Numbered from the stretch's first letter, positions 15,309 through 24,455 are shown. The stretch is DNA of 64,000 nt from Candidatus Pristimantibacillus lignocellulolyticus (GCA_023639215.1 CP097899.1:193501-257500); one strand, 5' to 3'. Made by a program: numbers and translations. The notes: generated from the sequence alone by a model not told the origin.

Positions 15309-17930
15309 CTAGCTGTTAATATTATTATTCTGTTTGTCTTCTCTTTGCGCGTTGTACATTAACCGAGAAATGAGTATGCCAACACCGCCTAAGACGATAA
15401 AGATAACTGCTTTTATACCAAGATGTACATGCGAGATATCAATAAAAATGACTTTCATCAATACAACAAATAATAGTAGCATTCCCGTTATTCTTGGCTT
15501 AGTCCATGTCTTCAGTAACCCAAGGACTATAGCACCGATAGCATAGATCGTCCAGAAGGCTGACATAAAGTAATGCTGCATTTCTAGCTCGAGCTCTCTA
15601 CTAAGCACAAGCGATAACATCGATACAAATATAAATCCAACTAATGCTGAAAGCCAACGAATAATCGGTAATGTAACATCCTCATCACTATTGCTATCAT
15701 TAACAATATTACTATTATATTGATTATGAATGAATAACAAGGATACTAAAATTATTATCCAATTTAACATTTCACCAGAGAATACATGTGGCACTTTTTG
15801 TAGCATAACGACAATAGAGATAGTAACGAAAACAAGACTAGAAAGAATTCCATATACTACATATTTCATTCTTATCGCTACAATTAACGATAACGATACA
15901 ATCAATTGCACCATTGTTGAGTTAAAACTACCCGCTACAAGATCGACAAAGAGTATAAGTGCAATGAAACTAGTTATCATTAAACTCAGCTCATGACGGT
16001 ATCGATAAGTACTTTTCTCTTCAGCTACAGCTTCGTTAATCTTATTATTGAAGAAAAACGATCCTCCTAAATAACATAGAAGTATAAGCCCTAATCCAAT
16101 CCAGTAAGAATTCTTATAGTTGTCACCTAGTAAGGTATAAGACCAAAGTAATGCACTAGGTACTGCCACAATTTGCATGGCCATGTAGTTTATCGTATGT
16201 TTCTTATCTATTAGGAAATGAGCAAATAAACAAAGGAGTTGAATAATTACAGCTATAACATATAAACTCTCTTGAACAACAAAGAATTCATCATATGCAA
16301 TAAGTAATGAGAAATGAAGCAGAACAAATGCAAACCAGTAAGCTACTTGATACATGAGTTTGTAGCTTAGAATTAACATTAATATCGAAAATGCTAATTG
16401 TGAAATAATGAATAGTGATCCATTAATTTCAGTTAGATCTACGAGCAACGCACAGAGAAAACCTGAGATAACCGAGATTGTAATTAATGTTTGTGATTTC
16501 CAACGTAAAGAAGAATATATAATTTGTGAAAAAGCTATGAAATAACAAACAATTGCTAACGGTATAGGAAGTATTTCATAAGCTAGATGAGCTACGGATA
16601 TCGTAATTATTAGTAATCCATGCGACCCGCCTAGTAATACTTTTCCTAATGCAGCTCTTTTATGACGATATTGACTTAAGCCCAGTACATAAAGCACAAC
16701 CGCAATAAAAACTCCTAACAAACAACGAACTGGTTCAGATAAGTATCCTTCTTTCACTACTGCAACAAAGCCCCATAACATACCAACTAACATAACAATA
16801 ATAAATACAATTGGTAACCAAATCCGAGCTAAAACATTTTCAAAGTTACGAGTTGATTTTTCTTTTTCTTCTTTAGTATACGGTTGGTAGTAGACATGTT
16901 GCTGCTGTGGATTCGCTCCTTGCCGCGCGGCTTGGTTCCACTGCTGTGGATTTCCTCCTTGCGGCGCGGTTGGTCTATGCTGCTGTGGATTCGCTCCTTG
17001 CGGCGCGGCTTGGTTCCACTGCTGTGGATTTCCTCCTTGCGGCGCAGCTTGGTTCCACTGCTGTGGATTCGCTCCTGGTGGCGCAGCTTGGTTCCACTGC
17101 TGTGGATTTGCTCCTTGTGGCGCGGCTTGGTTCCACTGCTGTGGATTCGCTCCTTGCGGTGCGGCTTGGTTCCACTGCTGTGGATTTCCTCCTTGCGGCG
17201 CATCTTGGTTCCACTGCTGTGGATTTCCTCCTTGCGGCGCAGCAGGTTTATGCTGCTGTGGATTCGCTCCTTGCGGTGCAACTTGGTTCCACTGCTGTGG
17301 ATTCGCTCCTTGCGGTGCAGCTTGGTTCCACTGCTGTGGATTCGCTCCTTGCGGCGCGGCTTGGTTCCACTGCTGTGGATTCGCTCCTTGCCGCGCGGCT
17401 TGGTTCCACTGCTGTGGATTCGCTCCTTGCGGCGCAGCTTGGTTCCACTGCTGTGGATTCGCTCCTTGCGGCGCGGCTTGGTTCCACTGCTGTGGATTCG
17501 CTCCTTGCCGCGCGGCTTGGTTCCACTGCTGTGGATTTGCTCCTTGCGGCGCGGCTTGGTTCCACTGCTGTGGATTCGCTCCTTGCGGCGCGGCTTGGTT
17601 CCACTGCTGTGGATTCGCTCCTTGCGGCGCAGCTTGGTTCCACTGCTGTGGATTCGCTCCTTGCGGCGCAGCAGGTCTATGCTGCTGTGGATTCGCTCCT
17701 TGCGAGGCAACTGGTCTATGCTGCTGTGGATTCGCTCCTTGCGGCGCGGCTTGGTTCCACTGCTGTAAATTCGCTCCTTGCGGCGCGGCTTGGTTCCACT
17801 GCTGTAAATTCGCTCCTTGCGGCGCGGCTTGGTTCCACTGCTGTGGATTCGCTCCTTGTGGCGGAGCAGGTATATGCTGCTGTGGATTCGCTCCTTGCGG
17901 CGCGGCTTGTTGGTCCGCTTCGTTTTGCAT
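15309..17930 (-). CDS. DUF2339 multi-pass membrane protein with ~26 Gln/Asn/Pro-rich repeats
   Basis: At least 873 residues. Residues 13-344 are about 26 copies of a 13-residue unit with consensus GANPQQWNQAAPQ. The remaining 520 residues are a chain of well over a dozen hydrophobic helices with the DUF2339 pattern (AALGKVLLGGSHGLLIITIS near residue 435). DUF2339 proteins are uncharacterised membrane proteins, usually with an N-terminal coiled coil. The only in-frame ATG (17930) has no ribosome site. Upstream codons 17999-17931 encode a coiled coil (KKEEIEKQIAKLAEELKA), and GGAGG sits 8 nt before an ATC at 17999, so the true start may be non-standard. The repeat array probably lies outside the membrane; it could bind wall polymers or be a spacer. 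Confidence 0.85.
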   Translation of the reverse strand: MQNEADQQAAPQGANPQQHIPAPPQGANPQQWNQAAPQGANLQQWNQAAPQGANLQQWNQAAPQGANPQQHRPVASQGANPQQHRPAAPQGANPQQWNQAAPQGANPQQWNQAAPQGANPQQWNQAAPQGANPQQWNQAARQGANPQQWNQAAPQGANPQQWNQAAPQGANPQQWNQAARQGANPQQWNQAAPQGANPQQWNQAAPQGANPQQWNQVAPQGANPQQHKPAAPQGGNPQQWNQDAPQGGNPQQWNQAAPQGANPQQWNQAAPQGANPQQWNQAAPPGANPQQWNQAAPQGGNPQQWNQAAPQGANPQQHRPTAPQGGNPQQWNQAARQGANPQQQHVYYQPYTKEEKEKSTRNFENVLARIWLPIVFIIVMLVGMLWGFVAVVKEGYLSEPVRCLLGVFIAVVLYVLGLSQYRHKRAALGKVLLGGSHGLLIITISVAHLAYEILPIPLAIVCYFIAFSQIIYSSLRWKSQTLITISVISGFLCALLVDLTEINGSLFIISQLAFSILMLILSYKLMYQVAYWFAFVLLHFSLLIAYDEFFVVQESLYVIAVIIQLLCLFAHFLIDKKHTINYMAMQIVAVPSALLWSYTLLGDNYKNSYWIGLGLILLCYLGGSFFFNNKINEAVAEEKSTYRYRHELSLMITSFIALILFVDLVAGSFNSTMVQLIVSLSLIVAIRMKYVVYGILSSLVFVTISIVVMLQKVPHVFSGEMLNWIIILVSLLFIHNQYNSNIVNDSNSDEDVTLPIIRWLSALVGFIFVSMLSLVLSRELELEMQHYFMSAFWTIYAIGAIVLGLLKTWTKPRITGMLLLFVVLMKVIFIDISHVHLGIKAVIFIVLGGVGILISRLMYNAQREDKQNNNINS
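16899..17894 (-). repeat. 39-bp coding tandem repeat array (~25.5 units)
   Basis: About 26 head-to-tail units of 39 bp, each with CTGCTGTGGATTCGCTCCTT (plus strand) and a variable part for WNQ, HRP, HKP or HIP. Base changes are scattered and mostly conservative. Because 39 is a multiple of 3 and the unit lacks stops in several frames, long shadow frames appear on both strands. Confidence 0.95.
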
Positions 17931-18108
17931 AGCTTTCAGCTCTTCGGCTAGCTTAGCAATCTGCTTTTCAATTTCTTCTTTTTTATTTTGCGAATCGATT
18001 ATAAACTCCTCCTCAGATGTATTCTTGTTATCAAATACTCGGAAACTTTAGTAAAATGTTCCATTCCTGAAGTATTATATCACATCAGTTTTATTCCTAG
18101 ACTGTTAT

Positions 18109-18813
18109 CTACATTCTTTTTTGTTGTAGTTTCAAATAAATCAAAACACACACCATGAAGTACAATATCGGAAAAAATAGTGACGCAAAAATTGATAACG
18201 AAGAATAATTGTCGAAGGCAGAGAACATATTAATCATCTGAAATGCTGGTGGCATTAACCAAAATAGGTATATAAGCCAAGATCCATAAGTTTCTATAAT
18301 CCCATTCTTAGCCAAAGTAATAACAAGGATAATTAGTATACATGAAATAGAAAAACTACCACTTTTAATAAATGAACTATTAAAAAATAACGGAATAATA
18401 ATTCCTAGAAGCGATATTTCAAAATGTATTGCTAGTGCTAATAACCACATTTTCAAAGTTAGAGGCTCATCGAACATATTAGTTGCTAGTGGATAGAGTA
18501 CAGCTAATATACATAAACCAAAACATAACATACATACCATCACAATTTTACCTATTAAATATGTACGAATACTCCCAGCATGTAGAGAAATAATTTGACC
18601 ATGGATTCTGTTAGTAGAGTTTAAAAAACTATAGCAAATCCAAGCAGAAATAATATATAAGAAGACCGCTGACAAAGCGTAAGTTTCCACAACAGGATTC
18701 GGTTTATAGGAGTAAAGAATCATTATACATAATAAAAAGAATACGATAGCTGGAAAATAGCGATGAGAACGAATATAGCTCTTTAATAAATAGTTTACCA
18801 AGTGAAAGGTCAA
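18109..18813 (-). CDS. ABC transporter permease, six-helix type
   Basis: A 234-residue hydrophobic protein with about six transmembrane helices and no recognisable soluble domain, as in ABC-2-type permeases of small-molecule or peptide exporters. It begins with TTG at 18813, 7 nt after AGGAGG. That TTG overlaps the TGA stop of the ATPase gene by 4 nt, so the two proteins are translationally coupled and almost certainly form one transporter. I cannot assign the substrate. The set ATPase-permease with a nearby methyltransferase is common in exporters of antimicrobial compounds and in self-protection, but nothing here proves it. Confidence 0.82.
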   Translation of the reverse strand: MTFHLVNYLLKSYIRSHRYFPAIVFFLLCIMILYSYKPNPVVETYALSAVFLYIISAWICYSFLNSTNRIHGQIISLHAGSIRTYLIGKIVMVCMLCFGLCILAVLYPLATNMFDEPLTLKMWLLALAIHFEISLLGIIIPLFFNSSFIKSGSFSISCILIILVITLAKNGIIETYGSWLIYLFWLMPPAFQMINMFSAFDNYSSLSIFASLFFPILYFMVCVLIYLKLQQKRM

Positions 18814-19694
18814 CTAGATTCCTCCTCTCGATCATTGCTCGTTAGTTCTAAAACACTCCTTCGTCTTATTTCCTTCATTACAGAAATAATAGAATAGTTA
18901 TGTTGCAATAATTGTAACAAGACAGAATCTCGGTGTTCCTCTTTTAGAATAAGTTCATTTTCATTATTGTGAGTTAGAATAAATTCCGAATTAATACAAT
19001 TAGAGATAGGAATAACTTCTAACATTTGATCATTAGAGTAAATAATTTTGAAAAGCGATTCATTTAATTGCGTATTTGGATTGTCCGTATGAACTTTACC
19101 GTCCTTTATTACAATGACACGATCAGCAATTTCATCTAATAGTGAATTTTCATGACAAGACATAATAATTGTAATTCCTTGATCCTTAAACGTTTGGAGC
19201 ATAGCTATCAATTCTTTGCGAGAGTTTGCATCTAAACCTGACAAGGGCTCATCAAGAATAAGTATGCTAGGATTTCCAAGTACAGCTTGTAACAAATTAA
19301 GCTTTTGAAGCATTCCTTTTGAAAAGTAAGTGATTTGGTAGCTCACATTCAAATTAAACTTATTCAGTAAATCTATAATATTTCGCTTTAATTCGTACTT
19401 AGGTAACTTTTGAATTCGTCCCATTGTAAATAGGTATTCTTCAGCAGTAAATTTCAACTTAGGAAATTGTTCAGGTGCATAGCCAATTTTAGAATGGTTA
19501 GCATATATAATCTCACCTGTAGAGCAAGGAATAAGGCCAGCAATCATTTTTAAAACCGTAGATTTACCGGAGCCATTCCTACCTACAATTGCAACACATT
19601 GATTCTTGTGTAATTTGATAGAGATTTGATCTAGAACGGTATGTTCTCTTGAAAAAGACTTACTCACTTTTCTAAGTTCAATTAATGACTCCAT
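18810..19694 (-). CDS. ABC transporter ATP-binding protein
   Basis: A 294-residue ATPase. Walker A is GRNGSGKST (about residue 40), the signature region is YFSKGMLQKLNLLQAVLG (an FSKG variant of LSGGQ that is normal in BcrA-type exporters), Walker B is ILILDEPLSGLD, and the switch His is in IIMSCHEN. About 80 residues follow the nucleotide-binding domain, as in many bacitracin/lantibiotic-resistance-type ATPases. Two consecutive ATGs occur; the second (19694) is better spaced from GAGGTGA. It energises the permease encoded immediately downstream. Confidence 0.92.
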   Translation of the reverse strand: MESLIELRKVSKSFSREHTVLDQISIKLHKNQCVAIVGRNGSGKSTVLKMIAGLIPCSTGEIIYANHSKIGYAPEQFPKLKFTAEEYLFTMGRIQKLPKYELKRNIIDLLNKFNLNVSYQITYFSKGMLQKLNLLQAVLGNPSILILDEPLSGLDANSRKELIAMLQTFKDQGITIIMSCHENSLLDEIADRVIVIKDGKVHTDNPNTQLNESLFKIIYSNDQMLEVIPISNCINSEFILTHNNENELILKEEHRDSVLLQLLQHNYSIISVMKEIRRRSVLELTSNDREEESS

Positions 19695-19818
19695 CATTCA
19701 CCTCAGATTGTTAGATCTATACTTACTTATACAAAATAATTAATAGTTACACGTTCACCTTCATGAATATACCATGAATTAAAAACATTGTATATTTATG
19801 GTCCTTCTCTTAATACTT

Positions 19819-20502
19819 CTAAGATTTCCTTCCATATAATACTGCAAAATTATAATACTTATATATGCAATCTACATCTGAAAACCCAATACTTTTCAGA
19901 CTCTTTAATTGATCTTCTAAATTAGACATCTTATCGAGTTTTGTTCTTTCATACGCAGAAGCTATTTCCTCCACGCATAAACCACTTGCTTCTACTTTGT
20001 TTTTCCAATCTGATTTATAGAGTCCGTCAAGATAAGTTGTTGCTCCAAGAACTTGATCAGCATTAATAAATACACCGCTATCCTTCAAATTAACATAGCT
20101 ATTTTGATACAACTCATATTTTTGATCATCTGATAGATGATGTATCGAAAGCGCTGAGACAATGATGTCATACTGCTCTTGTGCTTTATGGTATGTATAA
20201 TCATCTACAATATAGTTAACATTGGGATACGATTGAAGTCTTAACTTAGCTACATCAAGCATTTTCTCTGAGAGATCTATTAAGGTAATAGAAGCCTCAG
20301 GATATTTACGCAACAGCAATGAGGACAATAAACCTGTACCAGCGCTCAAATCCAAAATAGCTGGCATTTTTTTGTTACTATTCGCAAGTGCAGTTGCAAT
20401 ACCATAAAAATCATCAAAACAAGGAATTAACTTTTTGCGTTGCTCATCATATTTCTGTGCAACCTCATTAAATGTACTCATGATCTCTTGATGGTTATTC
20501 AT
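19819..20502 (-). CDS. Class I SAM-dependent methyltransferase
   Basis: A 227-residue protein with a Rossmann-type methyltransferase core. Motif I is ILDLSAGTGLLSSLLL (about residues 46-61), an acidic residue follows in ITLIDLSEKML, and motif IV is DIIVSALSIHHLSDDQK. These hold S-adenosylmethionine. The frame extends 12 codons upstream, but GGAGG lies 8 nt before the ATG at 20502, which is preferred. The acceptor substrate is unknown. It precedes the ABC transporter genes on the same strand with a 124-bp gap, so co-regulation is possible. Confidence 0.88.
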   Translation of the reverse strand: MNNHQEIMSTFNEVAQKYDEQRKKLIPCFDDFYGIATALANSNKKMPAILDLSAGTGLLSSLLLRKYPEASITLIDLSEKMLDVAKLRLQSYPNVNYIVDDYTYHKAQEQYDIIVSALSIHHLSDDQKYELYQNSYVNLKDSGVFINADQVLGATTYLDGLYKSDWKNKVEASGLCVEEIASAYERTKLDKMSNLEDQLKSLKSIGFSDVDCIYKYYNFAVLYGRKS

Positions 20503-20713
20503 TGAACCAACCTCCACTGTAATAGTTTTCACTATCATATAAGAAAGAGGTTTATTACAGAAATATATAATGTTTATAACTATAAAAGGTTTTAACTATA
20601 ACTTGATGCATAGTAAGGATTCTTTCTTAATTGAAAAATCAGTTATTTATATAATAATTAGCGCACTATCAACTTAATTAACAATTGCTGTTTCACCTTA
20701 TACTATTTACTCC

Positions 20714-21193
20714 TTACAGCTTATCGATCATAGCTAGTACATGTTCTCTAACTAGTGTTTTTTCTTCGGAAGTCATATCGTTTGAGTTAAAATTCTTGGC
20801 ATTTTGAACGGTTATAAGGATTGTGGAAGGTTCTTGAAGTTCTTCTTTGAGGTTTTTTCCTTCTTCAGTGAGTAGCATTTTAGATTTTTTTGCATTGGAA
20901 TGGCTAATTTCTGTTCGCAGATAATTTCCATCTACATCATAAAAGTCCTCAATAGATTTAACATCTGAATTTATATTGCTTTTCCCTTCCTTTACAATTG
21001 TTATTGAATTTCCTATCACATAACCAGTCGTCTCAAATATACCTTCATCATTTTGATTATCATCAAATGTCTCTATCATATAAACTTCATCGGTTTCATA
21101 TTTCTCAAATTGACCGCATGCACTTATGAGCAAACAAGTGAGCATAAGTAGACACGTCTTCACTATAATCAAAATCTTTTTGTTATATTTCAT
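20714..21193 (-). CDS. Predicted lipoprotein of unknown function
   Basis: A 159-residue protein with a lipoprotein signal: basic start, hydrophobic core and lipobox LISAC with Cys at residue 26. The mature part is hydrophilic with many Glu, Lys and Asn residues and no motif that I recognise. It would be anchored on the outer face of the cell membrane. It stands alone between a methyltransferase and proline dehydrogenase on the same strand. Low GC and lack of a family suggest an accessory gene. Confidence 0.75.
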   Translation of the reverse strand: MKYNKKILIIVKTCLLMLTCLLISACGQFEKYETDEVYMIETFDDNQNDEGIFETTGYVIGNSITIVKEGKSNINSDVKSIEDFYDVDGNYLRTEISHSNAKKSKMLLTEEGKNLKEELQEPSTILITVQNAKNFNSNDMTSEEKTLVREHVLAMIDKL

Positions 21194-21270
21194 TACATCA
21201 CTCCTAACTTGGATTAGTTCTGAATGTTATACCACTATCATACCACACACTGTAAATTATTTACTTTAAC

Positions 21271-21297
21271 AAAAAAACGTTCACAGAGGTGAACGCT
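21271..21297 (-). terminator. Intrinsic terminator of the proline dehydrogenase gene
   Basis: A CGTTCAC/GTGAACG stem (21278-21284, 21289-21295) is followed on the minus strand by seven T residues. Confidence 0.8.
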
Positions 21298-21347
21298 TCA
21301 TATCATTTTCATCTTATCTTATGTGAAGTTAGTACAAATTCATCTAT

Positions 21348-22307
21348 TCAATCAACTATACTTCTTTCTCTAATGGATTCATTAATAATATCAGTTACTG
21401 CTAAATATAAGTTTTCAGGTTGTTCTGCAATTCGATGGCAAAGATATAAATACCACTCACTTCCATACGTTAAATAGACTCTACAACGATATTCCTTCTT
21501 TCTTAATTCATTGAGTAACTCTGGACGTACACCATAAAGCATCTCTACTTCAACATTTGATTTATCAAAATATTGACGTCGCACTATCTCTTGAATAAGC
21601 ATTTCATCATGTGTAGCAATTGATATCGGATGGTTCGCTTTCACTAACTGTTCAACATACTCAAGATACCGGCTATTCAGTTCTTCTGATCTGATCATGG
21701 CTATATCAATAGGCTCTTGAAAAGCCCCTTTTACAAGTCTTATTTTTCCTGGATATTGAATAAGTTCTTGTAAATCTACCTTTGTACGATAAAGATAAAC
21801 TTGTATACTTATTCCAACATTTGCATAGTTTGTAGCTATTTTTTTGTAGAGAGAGAGAATATCACTAGTCTTTGATGATTCTTCCATACCTATCATCAAA
21901 GTTATTCCATACCGCTGAGCTTTTTGTGCAAGCTCTTCAAGGTACTTATAAGTAATCTCAGCATTAATAGAAAGGCCTATATGAGATAAATCAAATGATA
22001 CAGTTTGCTTTAAAGATAATATTCCCATTTCCTCAATTACTTGTAAAAGCTCATTCTTTGCCCTTTCACATTCCCCTAAGTCAGTTATATTTTCCCCAAT
22101 ATATTCAATAGAGATATTATAATTATTATCGAGATATTCACGTGCAACCGTAATGACATCCTCTCTCTTTTCTCCTGTTACATATCTTTTTGCTGCTTTC
22201 CATAATAACGGATAGAGCTCTGTTGACTGTTGCACAGCATATTTCAATCTATCATCTCGTGCTGCGCTTTTTAATGCTTGAATCACTAATTCTTCTGCTT
22301 TTTTCAT
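21348..22307 (-). CDS. Proline dehydrogenase (FAD-dependent)
   Basis: A 319-residue monofunctional proline dehydrogenase that oxidises proline to pyrroline-5-carboxylate with FAD as cofactor. It shows the family pattern of a distorted TIM barrel: FDLSHIGLSI, IRLVKGAFQEP, ISIATHDE, VEVEMLYGVRPELL, and the closing RVYLTYGSEWYLYLCHRIAEQPEN, which contains the substrate Arg/Tyr region. Length and layout match Bacillus PutB/YusM. AGGAGG precedes the ATG. No P5C dehydrogenase is adjacent. The MocR-type regulator is divergent, which suggests dedicated control of proline use. Confidence 0.88.
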   Translation of the reverse strand: MKKAEELVIQALKSAARDDRLKYAVQQSTELYPLLWKAAKRYVTGEKREDVITVAREYLDNNYNISIEYIGENITDLGECERAKNELLQVIEEMGILSLKQTVSFDLSHIGLSINAEITYKYLEELAQKAQRYGITLMIGMEESSKTSDILSLYKKIATNYANVGISIQVYLYRTKVDLQELIQYPGKIRLVKGAFQEPIDIAMIRSEELNSRYLEYVEQLVKANHPISIATHDEMLIQEIVRRQYFDKSNVEVEMLYGVRPELLNELRKKEYRCRVYLTYGSEWYLYLCHRIAEQPENLYLAVTDIINESIRERSIVD

Positions 22308-22368
22308 ATTTATTCCTCCTATTAGTTATTGGTAAATACTGTATCATGATATAATTGGTAACTGTAGA

Positions 22369-22400
22369 ACCACTTGAAAGAGATTTTAAAGGTACCACTT
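22369..22400. promoter_or_regulatory. Direct repeats between proline dehydrogenase and MocR genes
   Basis: ACCACTT occurs at 22369-22375 and 22394-22400 in the same orientation, 25 bp apart, each followed by similar sequence. MocR regulators usually bind direct repeats of this spacing between divergent genes, so this is a candidate operator. Confidence 0.45.
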
Positions 22401-22420
22401 TCAAATCGGAGGAATGAAAA

Positions 22421-23812
22421 ATGTTATGGATACCTATTAATAGAGCTTTAGATATTCCTTTAAATCGTCAAATCTATCAGCAAATACGCAAAAAAATTTT
22501 ACATGGACACCTACTTGCTGGGGAAAAACTAGCATCCTCACGCGAGCTTTCAGTAGAATTAAAAGTATCAAGGAATGTCATTTTAGAAGCCTACGATCAG
22601 TTACTAGCCGAAGGGTTTTTAATTGCACGAAGAGGAGCTGGTACTTTTGTTGCAGAGGGGGCTTTGTTAATACAACAAACAAAGCCCATTGTTACAAATA
22701 AAGGAGGAAATTCAATAGTAGCGAAAGAAACTATAAATTTTCGCTCGGGCATCCCTGCACTCAACTTGTTTCCTCGTAAAACATGGGCAAAGATTAGTTA
22801 TCAACTTTGGCAAGATAGTGAATCCTCCATTTTGGGATATGGAGTTCCAGAGGGGCGTATAGAATTAAGGCAAACTCTTGCATACTACTTATTAAAAACA
22901 AGAGGCGTTGAATGTCATCCAGAGCAAATTATCATTACATCTGGTGCGACACAAGCAATTATGCTTGTATCGAGATTGCTGTTATCACCTAATGATATAG
23001 CGATTATGGAAGACCCCATTACGAATGATATTCAAACCATCTTTAAGGATTCTGGTGCCAAAATCTATCCAATACCAGTAGATGAGTTGGGAATAAAAAC
23101 AGCCCTATTACCAGACAATATGAACCCTAAATTTGTCTTTCTAACTCCCTCACACCAATTTCCTTTAGGAAGTACATTACCAATTCAACGTAGAATTGAA
23201 TTAATTGAATATGCTAGAAATCATCATTGCTTTTTAATTGAAGATGATTATGATAGTGAGTTTCGCTACGAAGGGCCACCTGTTAGCTCTTTGCAGGGCC
23301 TAGATCCAGAGCTTGTACTCTACATCGGCTCTTTTAGTAAAATTCTCTCTCCTGCACTACGGATAGGATACATTGTCCTTCCAACACAGCTTATCGAAAA
23401 GTGTCGCCAATTGAAATGGTTAACAGACTTACACACACCTTCCTTGGACCAGCTTACCCTTTCTCGTTTTATACAGGAGGGCTACATGGAAAGACATATC
23501 ACAAAAATGAAAAAGTTTTATAAAAGTCAACGTGATTTTCTTATCCAACGTTTACAATTAACTTTTTCACATAACGTAAAAATATTTGGCTACTCTACAG
23601 GTATGCATTTAATTGCAGAGTTTGAGAAGATAGAATTTACGCAAAATTTATTACTGAAAATCGAACAATTTGGTGTAAAGGTTTACCCAGTAGAAGATCA
23701 TACAATCAAGAAGGAAAATCATAATAACAGATTGATTATTGGCTACGGTCATTTACAAAAAAACGAAATTGAACAAGGCATCAATAGACTATTTCAAGCA
23801 ATCTATAATTAA
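22421..23812 (+). CDS. MocR/GabR-type transcriptional regulator (GntR HTH + aminotransferase domain)
   Basis: A 463-residue fusion. Residues 1-75 form a GntR winged helix (PLNRQIYQQIRKKILHG, LASSRELSVELKVSRNVILE). After a linker, residues 115-463 are a class I aminotransferase fold with pyridoxal phosphate-binding features: SGATQAI, EDDYDSEFRYEG, and the Schiff-base Lys in YIGSFSKILSPALRIGY. Such proteins use PLP and an amino compound as signals rather than as substrates. GGAGG lies 7 nt before the ATG. It is divergent from proline dehydrogenase, which makes proline catabolism its likely target, a pairing less usual than with gabTD or pdxST. Confidence 0.93.
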   Translation: MLWIPINRALDIPLNRQIYQQIRKKILHGHLLAGEKLASSRELSVELKVSRNVILEAYDQLLAEGFLIARRGAGTFVAEGALLIQQTKPIVTNKGGNSIVAKETINFRSGIPALNLFPRKTWAKISYQLWQDSESSILGYGVPEGRIELRQTLAYYLLKTRGVECHPEQIIITSGATQAIMLVSRLLLSPNDIAIMEDPITNDIQTIFKDSGAKIYPIPVDELGIKTALLPDNMNPKFVFLTPSHQFPLGSTLPIQRRIELIEYARNHHCFLIEDDYDSEFRYEGPPVSSLQGLDPELVLYIGSFSKILSPALRIGYIVLPTQLIEKCRQLKWLTDLHTPSLDQLTLSRFIQEGYMERHITKMKKFYKSQRDFLIQRLQLTFSHNVKIFGYSTGMHLIAEFEKIEFTQNLLLKIEQFGVKVYPVEDHTIKKENHNNRLIIGYGHLQKNEIEQGINRLFQAIYN

Positions 23813-24144
23813 GGAAATATCTATGTTAGCTTCAATTGGAAAACCATCCTATCGCCATATCTTATCTACTTTCACATTCAGTGGATGTATTAGATTATTC
23901 TCCCATGCCGCTTTAAATTATTTTCATTTCAAAATAAAAAACCTAGGCTGGAATATCAACTTAAGCTACAACCTTACTTACTTGTGATAAGGTTCTCCGC
24001 TCCCTTTGCTCTGGTAAAGCAGATTGTGTTAGTCCATCGTCTTCTGTAAACCAGAAGACGATGTTCTTAATGCTCTTGCGGTCGCTCTCCATAGTTTATT
24101 CATGGGAAAGCGCTGAATGGAGTTTACCAAGATCATGAGCATGA
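23813..24144. other. Non-coding, hairpin-rich intergenic region
   Basis: No gene is visible. The stretch contains a 12-bp perfect hairpin (CATCGTCTTCTG with CAGAAGACGATG, loop TAAAC, about 24033-24061). Nested complementary pieces follow (ATGCTC/GAGCAT around CTCCAT/ATGGAG, 24069-24143). It leads directly into a gene remnant, so it may be debris of a lost mobile element or the remains of a structured RNA. Confidence 0.5.
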
Positions 24145-24372
24145 CTACCGCTGCGTAAGCTGGAAGATTTTATTAAGCGTGTATTCCAACCAGCATTCTA
24201 TGTTGATCCGACACAGGAACATTTATACCGCAACGTGGGGCAGTATTATGCATCGTTAAAGCCAACGAAGCACTTCTGCAATGTGGATACGATGAAAGAA
24301 ATGAAAGAACAGCTAAAAGACCAAGCGAGAAAAGCAATGACGATTAAGGGAAAGTTATCCGTCTCCATTTGA
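24145..24372 (+). pseudogene. C-terminal remnant of an unidentified gene
   Basis: The frame is open for 75 codons from an in-frame stop at 24142-24144 to TGA at 24370, with no start codon or ribosome site at its head. The translation looks like real protein (LEDFIKRVFQPAFYVDP, LYRNVGQYYASLKPTKHF and a basic MKEMKEQLKDQARKAMTIKG tail), and a strong terminator follows. This is best read as the tail of a truncated gene brought in or left behind by a rearrangement. I do not recognise the family; a plasmid- or conjugation-type protein is only a guess. Confidence 0.5.
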
Positions 24373-24408
24373 TAATTTGGAGCTTGCTTTCGTTGAGTTA
24401 TGACGAAA

Positions 24409-24455
24409 AGAATAAAACGCCCAAAGTCCACTAAGGATTTTGGGCGTTTTATTCT
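24409..24455. terminator. Strong bidirectional terminator
   Basis: A 21-bp near-perfect stem (AGAATAAAACGCCCAAAGTCC with its complement) around loop ACTA, flanked by A and T runs. It lies after the gene remnant and 130 bp beyond the frnE-like gene. Confidence 0.88.

Noticed and set aside
16884..17932. Long open frames (294 and 341 codons, plus strand; 293 and 131 codons, minus strand) across the repeat array
   Set aside because: They arise because the 39-bp unit has no stop in several frames. They lack ribosome sites and encode monotonous Leu/Val or Arg/Ser repeats. Only the DUF2339 frame continues into a recognisable domain.
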